From CAZVNZ01 sp964628515 (GTDB taxonomy: Bacteria; Bacillota; Clostridia; Christensenellales; Christensenellaceae): 38,386 bases of DNA. The position numbers were made by a program, and so were the translations under genes. Shown here in pieces: positions 32,451-38,386 of this stretch. Positions within the stretch are counted from its first letter, which is position 1. Each line of letters opens with the position of its first letter. Under the pieces are notes generated by a model. It worked only from the letters and a program-made list of their open reading frames with translations. It was not told the DNA's origin and did no database searches. The stretch spans positions 1-38,386 of the forward strand of contig CAZVNZ010000030.1 of assembly GCA_964628515.1 (NCBI GenBank), read 5' to 3'.

Positions 32451-34709
32451 TTATTTTCTGAAAAACTTTTTATACACCTTATAGGCAAACTTGCCGTACC
32501 ACGTTTGAGTAGCTATGTGCATTAGCTTATTTACCAGCTTCCATTCAGGAGATTGAGCTAATTTTGCCCCCGAACTTCCCCTCATAAGCACCGTTCCGTC
32601 CTGCGCCATTAGTCCTGTATCCCATGCACAATACATTGTTAGCATTTCTTCTTCCAACCCCGGCTTTGCCTTTTGTATAGGTGGCGATGTTGCTTTTTGT
32701 TGCATCAACATATCAAATTCCCTGTCTAAGTTTTTTATCATACAATCTATTGTAAAGCCGTTTAATATCTTGTTTCTGCAATTTTGCGCCATTTGCTCGT
32801 AGAGTTGTTTGTCTTTAAGCACCTCGCAAATTGCATCAACATAAAGCTTAACTTCCTCTTTGGAGTAGGTTGTTTCAAAAACTTGAGACTCATCTTGCAT
32901 CAGAGGCACAACTCTGCCCACCGTGTTGTCTATTAAACAGCTTTGTCCGCCTACATCTGCGGTTATCATGGGTTTTCCCATGGCTAAAGATTCGTAAGCG
33001 GTTAGTGCAAGCCCTTCTTTTATGGAGCAAAGCAATGTAATATCCGCCGCCGCATAACAGTTTATCACGCTTTTTTGCCGTCCTGCAAAATATACCGTGC
33101 CTTCTAAACCGTATTTTTGGCATTTATCCTTTACTTTTTGGGTTTCGTCGCCATCCCCTACCACCAAAAAAGCAATATTAGGTATTTTGCTTTTAACTTC
33201 TTTTGCAATTTCTACCATAAGTAACGGGCGTTTTTCATGAGAAATACGTGCTAAAAAAAGTACCACAGGTCTGTTTTTATCTATTTGCAAACTATGCTTT
33301 ATCTCGTTTTTATCACCATTATCAATATTAAATTCCTTTTCGTCCACGCCTATATAAATGGCTTTAATTTTGTCCTCGGTTTTTTCTCCCTTTGCTATTT
33401 TTTGAGTGCGGAGCATATCGTCTCCCACATAGGTTTTGTCTATGTAATCATCCATTATTACCGTTGCTCTGCCATATCCGCCCTCTCGCCAGTACATAGG
33501 CTCGGAGTGGTAGAAATCCACAATTTTTAGCTGCGGAAACTCCTTTTTTAGCCAAGGCAAAATATAATAGCCGTAATAAGAGCAAGACAAAAACAGTATA
33601 TCTATACTGCGAGATTTAATAAAATAATGAATAAACTCCGCATAATCGTCCACACTTAAAAATTGGGGTAGGTTAAAAATATCTGACACGTGTTCTCTAA
33701 ATTCCTGCTCCCAACAATTTTCCGCATCGAAAGGCAGGGTGGTTATTATGCTAAATTCGTACTTTTCCTTATCAGATTTAGATACAATATCTAAATTAAA
33801 TTTATCCGCTCCCCCTACTACCATCCATGGCAGTAGCATAAGTATGTTGGTTTTCTTTTTAATATAGCTAAGTTTTTTGTCCCAATTACTTGGTTTGGGT
33901 GTGGGTAGCTCCTCTTTTCTGTTACCAATAGCCCCTACGGGCAGTATATCGTTTGGCACCGTTTTTGCGACTTCTGCTATTAGTTTTTCGTTTTTGGCTT
34001 TTACTTGTTTGTCGTTAATTGCAACGGAAAGTCCTCCCGTACTGCTTGTGCGATACCAAAATCCGTAATAATTTAAGAGTTGTATCGGTTTTTTTCCTGC
34101 AGCAAGCATTTTTAGAAAGAAATGCCAGTCTTCGTTATAATATCTGCCGGCTACATGATAACCGCCTACATCATTAAAATCCTTTTTTCTTATGGCGCAG
34201 TTTACAATTAGAATATTTCTTGTTTTTTCTAAACCCGAATTAAAGGGTATTGACCATAAATGTTGTTTTTCTCCAAAACCTACAAGACCGCAATAACTCC
34301 ATGCCCCCTGTGGATTTTTGAGTAGCGCCCAATAAAGACACTCGATTTCAGTAGGTAAAATTAAATCGTCCGCATCTAAAATAAGCAAAATATCCGCTCT
34401 TGCATGTTTTACGGCAAAATTTCTTGCTTCCGCCGCTCCCCCATTTTCTTTATGATACACAAATATCCGCTCGTCTGTGCTTGCAAGCTCTTCAAGTAAC
34501 CGCACATCCTCTTTATTTGTACTGCCGTCGTTTACGATAACCCATTCAAAATAGGGAAAAGTTTGGTTTAGCACGCAATTATATGTTTGCGTAAAAAACT
34601 TTCCGGCATTGTAAAAGGGTGTAATAATGCTGATTATGGGCGATTGCGCTTTATCTGTGTTGTACCTGCGTATTAATTTTTTGCCCGGCTCTTTTGTGTA
34701 ATCAAACAT
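32451..34709 (-). CDS. Bifunctional glycosyltransferase, GT2 plus GT4 domains
   Basis: The 752-residue protein joins two enzymes. Residues about 22-250 are a GT-A family 2 domain: SIITPFYNAG, VNDGST, the DADD metal site in LLILDADDLILP, and EDWHFFLKML. Residues about 290-690 are a GT-B family 4 domain: LPWMVVGGADKF, FLARISHEKRPLLMVEIAK, VVGDGDE, and CSIKEGLALTAYESLAMGKP with the GxxxxxxE donor-site pattern. A tail of about 60 residues ends in a basic helix. It should add two sugars in sequence during assembly of a polysaccharide repeat or cap at the inner membrane face. Its start overlaps the ABC ATPase end by eight bases. Confidence 0.88.
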   Translation of the reverse strand: MFDYTKEPGKKLIRRYNTDKAQSPIISIITPFYNAGKFFTQTYNCVLNQTFPYFEWVIVNDGSTNKEDVRLLEELASTDERIFVYHKENGGAAEARNFAVKHARADILLILDADDLILPTEIECLYWALLKNPQGAWSYCGLVGFGEKQHLWSIPFNSGLEKTRNILIVNCAIRKKDFNDVGGYHVAGRYYNEDWHFFLKMLAAGKKPIQLLNYYGFWYRTSSTGGLSVAINDKQVKAKNEKLIAEVAKTVPNDILPVGAIGNRKEELPTPKPSNWDKKLSYIKKKTNILMLLPWMVVGGADKFNLDIVSKSDKEKYEFSIITTLPFDAENCWEQEFREHVSDIFNLPQFLSVDDYAEFIHYFIKSRSIDILFLSCSYYGYYILPWLKKEFPQLKIVDFYHSEPMYWREGGYGRATVIMDDYIDKTYVGDDMLRTQKIAKGEKTEDKIKAIYIGVDEKEFNIDNGDKNEIKHSLQIDKNRPVVLFLARISHEKRPLLMVEIAKEVKSKIPNIAFLVVGDGDETQKVKDKCQKYGLEGTVYFAGRQKSVINCYAAADITLLCSIKEGLALTAYESLAMGKPMITADVGGQSCLIDNTVGRVVPLMQDESQVFETTYSKEEVKLYVDAICEVLKDKQLYEQMAQNCRNKILNGFTIDCMIKNLDREFDMLMQQKATSPPIQKAKPGLEEEMLTMYCAWDTGLMAQDGTVLMRGSSGAKLAQSPEWKLVNKLMHIATQTWYGKFAYKVYKKFFRK

Positions 34710-35457
34710 CTTTATCCTCGCTGGGTGGCTCGTACAAATCGCATACTTCTGTGGCGTCTCCGTACATAACTATCTTGCCTTTTTCTAACCAAAGGGCTTT
34801 TTTGCACACGTCTTTAACCTGTTTTACAGTATGAGAAACAAGTATAACGGTAGATCCGCCGGCTATTATTTGCTTTATTCGATCCTCGCATTTTTCTTTA
34901 AATCTGTAATCTCCTACGGAGAGTATTTCGTCTACAATTAAAATATCCGCATAATGAGAGGTGGCAACCGCAAAGGCAAGCCTTGCAAGCATACCCGAAG
35001 AAAAGTTTTTAACGGGTACGTTAATAAACTCTTCAAGCTCGGAAAAGGCAATAATTTCTTCTACTTTGTCCTTCATTTTTTCTCTGTTGTGCCCAAGTAT
35101 TGCGCCGTTTAGGTAAATATTTTCAAGTGCGGTAAAATCCGGGTCAAACCCTGCCCCTAACTCTATTAGTGGTGCTACCGAGCCGTAAATTCTTAAGCTG
35201 CCATCTGTTGGCTTAAGCACCCCTGCAATAACTTTTAGTAGTGTGCTTTTCCCCGAGCCGTTAAGCCCTATTATTCCAAGGGGCTCTCCTGCGTAAATAT
35301 CGCAAGTAACGTTTTTAAGCGCCCAAAACTCCTGAAAGTTAATGGTACCTTTTATTTTTCTTATAATATATTCTTTAATGTTATCCACTTTTTCCTGAGC
35401 TAAGTTAAACATTATGGAAACATCGTCTATTTCTACAATTTTTCTTTTTTCATTCAT
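34702..35457 (-). CDS. Polysaccharide ABC exporter ATP-binding protein (Wzt/TagH type)
   Basis: The 251-residue protein has Walker A GLNGSGKST at 64-72, Q-loop region PLIELGAGFDPDFTALENIYLNG near 96-118 (typical for Wzt/TagH), signature FSSGM at 152-156 and Walker B ILIVDE at 172-177. The second Gly of the classical LSGGQ is replaced, as is common in this group. It drives export of an undecaprenyl-linked polysaccharide through the partner permease encoded immediately upstream. It lacks the extra C-terminal carbohydrate-binding domain of O9a-type Wzt, so export probably needs no terminal cap recognition. Confidence 0.92.
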   Translation of the reverse strand: MNEKRKIVEIDDVSIMFNLAQEKVDNIKEYIIRKIKGTINFQEFWALKNVTCDIYAGEPLGIIGLNGSGKSTLLKVIAGVLKPTDGSLRIYGSVAPLIELGAGFDPDFTALENIYLNGAILGHNREKMKDKVEEIIAFSELEEFINVPVKNFSSGMLARLAFAVATSHYADILIVDEILSVGDYRFKEKCEDRIKQIIAGGSTVILVSHTVKQVKDVCKKALWLEKGKIVMYGDATEVCDLYEPPSEDKDV

Positions 35458-35471
35458 ATATTTTAACTACC

Positions 35472-36254
35472 TTACACATGCAAAATAAATTTGTCCTGTT
35501 TTTTGTAAAACACAATTATACCTACTATTAATGCAACCGCACCTATGGAAAAACAAATTAAGTTTTCTTTTAAGCCGGGTACTACACCTTCTAACACCAA
35601 CATACGAGAATAATTTACATATTGATACATAGGGTTAAACCTCATTAGTGATTGCAATACGGGTGGCAGTTGGGCTAAGGGGTAAAAAAGCGGAGTTAAG
35701 TACATCCACGCCATCATAAACACACCGTAAAAGTGGGCAATATCCCTAAAAAACACGGTAACCGCAGATAAAAACAGGGTACACCCCAGGGCGAAAATAA
35801 ACATATAAAAAATTGGTATAATCATTAAAAATAGTGTGGGGTAAAAGGGTGCTTGGGTAATTAGCATGACAATAAGCATTGCAACAAAGGAAAAGGCAAA
35901 ATTTACCATGCAAGAAAGCACCTTAGAAGTGGGAAACAAATATTTGGGTATATAAATCTTTTTAATTAAAGAGGAGTTGCCGTAAATGGAAGTAAGCCCC
36001 ATATTTGTGGATTCCGAAAAAAAGTTAAACATTATAAAACCGCTCATATAATAAATGGGGTAGTTTTCTATAACAGCACCAAACATAAACGAAAACACCG
36101 CCGTTAGTACAAGCATCATAAGTAGAGGGTTTAGTAGCGTCCACAGCAAGCCTAAAAAGGATTTTCTGTATCTTATTTTTATATCCCTTACCACAAGCTC
36201 TTTTAGTAGGTCTCTGTACTTTAAAAAGCCTGCAAAATATCCTTTTAATTTCAT
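35472..36254 (-). CDS. Polysaccharide ABC exporter permease (Wzm/TagG type)
   Basis: The 260-residue protein belongs to the ABC-2 permease family. It starts with the amphipathic segment KYRDLLKELVVRDIKIRYRKSFLG, followed by about six membrane helices including SGFIMFNFFSEST and MAWMYLTPLFYPLAQLPPVLQ. I start it at ATG 36254, which has AAAGGA six bases upstream; an in-frame ATG at 36338 would add 28 residues with no ribosome binding site and no family similarity. With the ATPase 14 bases downstream it forms the exporter for the glycan made by neighbouring enzymes. Confidence 0.9.
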   Translation of the reverse strand: MKLKGYFAGFLKYRDLLKELVVRDIKIRYRKSFLGLLWTLLNPLLMMLVLTAVFSFMFGAVIENYPIYYMSGFIMFNFFSESTNMGLTSIYGNSSLIKKIYIPKYLFPTSKVLSCMVNFAFSFVAMLIVMLITQAPFYPTLFLMIIPIFYMFIFALGCTLFLSAVTVFFRDIAHFYGVFMMAWMYLTPLFYPLAQLPPVLQSLMRFNPMYQYVNYSRMLVLEGVVPGLKENLICFSIGAVALIVGIIVFYKKQDKFILHV

Positions 36255-36409
36255 TAGTATTCCTTTCCTTTTACACATTACGCTTTTAGTTTCCGTATAA
36301 ATACACTCAATTATAACACAAGTTGAGTAAAATTTCATCTTTTGGGGGAAAAATTTAGTTGGGTGGGAGGTATGGAGAATTGTGCACGTTAAATAGCCTA
36401 TTTAATTAA

Positions 36410-36577
36410 CTAATTATTGTTTTTTATAGCTTGTATTTTTTTTATTGCAATTTCTGCGGATTTATTTGTTTTTTCTATTAATTCTTCTTTTGTAAAACTT
36501 TTTATTTTTTCGTAGTCAGCATAGCGAATACTGTGTATATTTTCGTCTGTTAAATTGCTGTTTGTTTTGTATTCCAT
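36410..36577 (-). CDS. Possible small charged protein, 55 residues
   Basis: This frame reads MEYKTNSNLTDENIH, then a helical, Lys/Glu-rich part with YEKIKSFTKEELIEK and a C-terminal AEIAIKKIQAIKNNN. No domain is recognised. Amino acid composition is protein-like, but the ribosome binding site is poor (GGGAAAG, 12 bases before the ATG). It begins eight bases after the glycosyltransferase stop at 36585. The remaining 36255-36409 shows no gene. Confidence 0.35.
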   Translation of the reverse strand: MEYKTNSNLTDENIHSIRYADYEKIKSFTKEELIEKTNKSAEIAIKKIQAIKNNN

Positions 36578-36584
36578 ATTGCGT

Positions 36585-37709
36585 CTACTTTCCCACTCCA
36601 CCCATAACCCCCAAATAAATCTCCTCATACTCCCTGCAAACGTTTTCAAGTCCGTAGCAATCAAGATTTTTATACTCCACATTTTTCCCTTCCACCACGC
36701 ACTCATACGCATTTTTAAGTGCGGTAAGCATAGAATTTACATCCCTTGCCTCATACAAAAACCCAAACTCCTCATCTTTAAGTAAATCTATATGCCCCCT
36801 TATTTTAGAAGCCACCACAGGCAAACCGCACGCCATATTTTCTAAAATATTTAAAGGCAACCCCTCCCTTAAGCTTGGGGAGATTGCCATATCGCATATT
36901 TCCGTTAGCTGTTCTATATTGTTTACAAAGCCTAAAAATTCGATTTTATCTTGTAAATTTAAACTTGCTACCAGCTCCTCCGTTTCCTCTTTTAAAGCGC
37001 CTTTTCCTGCAAAAAGCAGTTTTAAATTAGGCACTTCCTCCTCCATTTTTTTAAAGTTTTCCACTAAAAACCTATGGTTTTTATCAACACTAAACTCCCC
37101 TGCATAAATTACAAGAAAATCCTCTTTGTTATAGCCTTTTTCTACCTTTTTTGCAATTTTTTCCTCGGGTGACAAACGTTTAAATCTCTGCAAATCCACC
37201 CCCACTCCATGGACAAACTCCACTTTTTTGGCTTTAAAACTCCTTTTAGCGCAATTATAATCCTCTTTGTTTATGGTTATTAAGCAATCTGTGTATTTGG
37301 AAAGAAATTTTTCCATAGTATAGTAAATAAGCCAATTTTTTTTGGGCGCACCCTTGTAAAAATGAAAGCCATGTGCGGTATATAACACCTTAGTACCCTT
37401 AGTACGTGCCTTTTTTGCGGATAGTCGTGTAACGGCACTTGCAACAGGGGTGTGGCAATGTATAATTTCAAAATTTTCCTGTGCCAAAAGTTTTTTTAAC
37501 TGTTTGTAAGCTTTAATATTATTTGTGGAAAATGGGTTTCTGCTAAAGGGTATTTTATGCTTAACATTGCAGTATTTAAAAGTTCCCTCGCCATTTGTGG
37601 CAACGTGTACCTCATAGCCTTTATTTGCAAAAAAACGCAAATAAGGTAAATGAAACAATTTAATATGGCTGTCCACCGTTGCAATAAAAAGTACCTTTTT
37701 GCTACACAT
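36585..37709 (-). CDS. Glycosyltransferase family 4 (EpsD-like)
   Basis: The 374-residue protein is a GT-B enzyme: the N-terminal domain has FIATVDSHIKLFHLPYLRFF and EIIHCHTPVASAVTRL. The C-terminal donor domain has YAGEFSVDKNHRFLVEN, LLFAGKG, and SPSLREGLPLNILENMACGLPVVAS with the conserved E-x7-E pattern. It resembles EpsD-type transferases that act early on lipid-linked sugars. AGGAGG lies four bases before the ATG, and a near-consensus promoter at 37731-37759 makes it the first gene of the minus-strand glycan operon. It ends in TAG; read-through would add 24 residues. Confidence 0.9.
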   Translation of the reverse strand: MCSKKVLFIATVDSHIKLFHLPYLRFFANKGYEVHVATNGEGTFKYCNVKHKIPFSRNPFSTNNIKAYKQLKKLLAQENFEIIHCHTPVASAVTRLSAKKARTKGTKVLYTAHGFHFYKGAPKKNWLIYYTMEKFLSKYTDCLITINKEDYNCAKRSFKAKKVEFVHGVGVDLQRFKRLSPEEKIAKKVEKGYNKEDFLVIYAGEFSVDKNHRFLVENFKKMEEEVPNLKLLFAGKGALKEETEELVASLNLQDKIEFLGFVNNIEQLTEICDMAISPSLREGLPLNILENMACGLPVVASKIRGHIDLLKDEEFGFLYEARDVNSMLTALKNAYECVVEGKNVEYKNLDCYGLENVCREYEEIYLGVMGGVGK

Positions 37710-37730
37710 AAACCCTCCTAAGCTCTAATT

Positions 37731-37759
37731 ATTATACTGTATTTCCTCCATTTTTTCAA
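37731..37759 (-). promoter_or_regulatory. Promoter of the glycan operon
   Basis: On the minus strand TTGAAA and TATAAT are separated by 17 bases. The inverted repeat CCATT/AATGG (37749-37763) covers the -35 box and may be an operator. The rest of 37764-37963 has no gene but holds the palindrome at 37854. Confidence 0.75.
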
Positions 37760-37853
37760 TGGTGATGTTTCCTTAATACAACCCCCTGTGTTTTTTATTT
37801 TGTTTTGCTAAAAAAATATAGCTTTATGCTATAAAATCGCATAAAAAAACAAA

Positions 37854-37875
37854 GTGCTGTAAACGTTTGCAACAC
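37854..37875. promoter_or_regulatory. Imperfect 22-bp palindrome with a cre-like core
   Basis: The core TGTAAACGTTTGCA (37858-37871) differs from the CcpA cre consensus TGWAANCGNTNWCA at one position. The palindrome extends to GTG...CAC on both sides with three mismatched pairs in total. It resembles a LacI-family operator. No intact target gene is adjacent. Confidence 0.4.
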
Positions 37876-37963
37876 CCTGTTTAAGCTGTTTTTGCAAAAT
37901 CAGTTGCGCTATGCCGCTCTACACACTAAAAAAGTGCACAACTAACAATTTATAACCGCAGGC

Positions 37964-38179
37964 TTACAGCCCACCATTTTCGTCAAGTATAAGCAATGCG
38001 GCATTTTTTCCGATACCAAACCTTTGTGCCCCCTCTTTGTAGAAAGCATAAAGGGTTTCTAAGTTGCGCACACCCCCGGCAACCTTAATTTTAACCGCAT
38101 CCCCCACCGTTTCCTTTATTAGTTTAACATGATTTAACTCGGTGGGTTTGGGGGAATACCCTGTGCCAGTTTTTACTGC
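37964..38179 (-). pseudogene. deoC: 3' fragment of deoxyribose-phosphate aldolase
   Basis: The last 72 codons match the end of DeoC: AVKTGTGYSPKP with the Schiff-base Lys, IKVAGGVRNLETLYAF with the second active-site Lys, and EGAQRFGIG, then an apparently natural stop. Everything upstream of this is replaced at 38179/38180 by an AraC-type fragment in the opposite direction, so the protein cannot be complete. The reading frame extends further upstream by chance, giving unrelated residues. Confidence 0.75.
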
Positions 38180-38353
38180 TTTAAGCGGGACAACAACATG
38201 ACAATTAACGATTATATAGTAGATGTCAGGATAAACAAAGCCAAAGAAAAGTTTGACAGCGGACACACAAACATCTCTCTTATCTCGGAAATGGTGGGGT
38301 TTTCCTCCCCCGGATATTTTAGCAAGACTTTTAATAAACATCCCCCAGCATAG
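38180..38353 (+). pseudogene. Fragment of an AraC-family regulator (HTH region)
   Basis: The frame reads FKRDNNMTINDYIVDVRINK then AKEKF, and later ISEMVGFSSPGYFSKTFNK, covering the end of the first and most of the second AraC helix-turn-helix. The N-terminal part is missing at 38180, and the usual final motif (GMTPSEYR) is replaced by HPPA and a TAG located in a hairpin. Both ends are therefore broken. Confidence 0.7.
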
Positions 38354-38386
38354 CTGGGGGTATTTCACATTACGCCTGTAAGGCGT
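38342..38386. repeat. Two hairpins at the window end, possible mobile element end
   Basis: CCCCCAGC-ata-GCTGGGGG (38342-38360) and ACGCCT-gta-AGGCGT (38372-38386) lie close together and interrupt the AraC fragment. Hairpin ends of this kind are seen in IS200/IS605-type elements, but no transposase is in view, so this is only suggestive. Confidence 0.45.

Noticed and set aside
36578..36712. Longer version of the small protein starting at 36712
   Set aside because: The added 45 residues lie inside the glycosyltransferase gene in another frame and look unnatural (Trp/Arg-rich); only the part from 36577 could be real.
37880..37930. tRNA-like sequence (GTAGAGC-like D-arm on the minus strand)
   Set aside because: No acceptor stem, anticodon arm or T-arm can be assembled.
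1..38386. pylT, pylS or pylBCD genes in the window
   Set aside because: No tRNA with a CTA anticodon in the compact pylT context and no PylS/B/C/D-like protein was found; they must be elsewhere if present.
1..38386. CRISPR array, rRNA or prophage
   Set aside because: No regularly spaced repeats, no rRNA sequence and no phage structural genes are visible.

Overview
The window looks like chromosomal DNA from an anaerobic, low-GC Gram-positive bacterium of the Clostridia type. This rests on AT-rich coding sequence, AGGAGG-like ribosome binding sites, TTGACA/TATAAT promoters with 17-base spacers, lipobox lipoproteins, and the families present: NfnAB, HD-GYP, an ECF transporter S component, CoaX, and a TlpA/CXXC/4Fe-4S redox triad. 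No rRNA, tRNA or CRISPR array is visible. The right edge ends in broken genes and hairpins and may be a repeat-bounded assembly edge.

Layout. 0-6.6 kb: a GpsA-like dehydrogenase, an SdpI-type membrane protein, a HigB/HigA-like toxin-antitoxin pair, an amidase lipoprotein, a zinc-ribbon membrane protein, a GNAT acetyltransferase, a membrane-anchored beta-propeller protein and an XRE regulator. 6.6-7.1 kb: a gene-free AT-rich stretch with a cluster of DnaA-box-like sequences. 7.2-9.4 kb: nfnAB, the electron-bifurcating ferredoxin:NADP oxidoreductase. 9.8-12.6 kb: MATE pump, TetR regulator and SDR reductase. 12.7-15.7 kb: probable pantothenate transporter, coaX, homoserine dehydrogenase and a cupin. 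15.7-18.2 kb: LemA and a DUF2207 protein. 18.3-20.2 kb: a small lipoprotein and a PAS/HD-GYP/PAS protein. 20.4-23.9 kb: a structured leader, an NlpC/P60 hydrolase, and the redox triad including a 47-residue CXXC protein. 24-26.4 kb: the methylamine operon. 26.5-28.1 kb: a degenerate insertion sequence and a transposase remnant. 28.2-37.7 kb: an exopolysaccharide/cell-surface glycan cluster. 37.9-38.4 kb: colliding fragments of deoC and an AraC-type gene.

The main discovery is at 24.1-26.2 kb. A corrinoid protein gene (mtbC-like) is followed by a dimethylamine methyltransferase gene (mtbB). It is interrupted by an in-frame TAG exactly where the archaeal enzyme carries pyrrolysine, and the reading frame continues to a full-length C-terminus. 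The cell should therefore encode the pyl machinery elsewhere. A second in-frame TAG, at 31399-31401, splits what looks like one polytopic membrane protein in the glycan cluster. It could be a nonsense mutation, a coupled gene pair, or UAG recoding outside the methyltransferases. UAG also terminates several ordinary genes here, so decoding must be ambiguous or conditional.

Other unexplained structure: a 106-108 bp repeat with three conserved inverted pairings occurs twice, once supplying the probable -35 box of nfnA and once between mtbB and its terminator. A three-way-junction leader precedes the NlpC/P60 gene. A G-quadruplex-prone tract lies just after the mtb terminator. No search or folding program was run; family names come from motif recognition.
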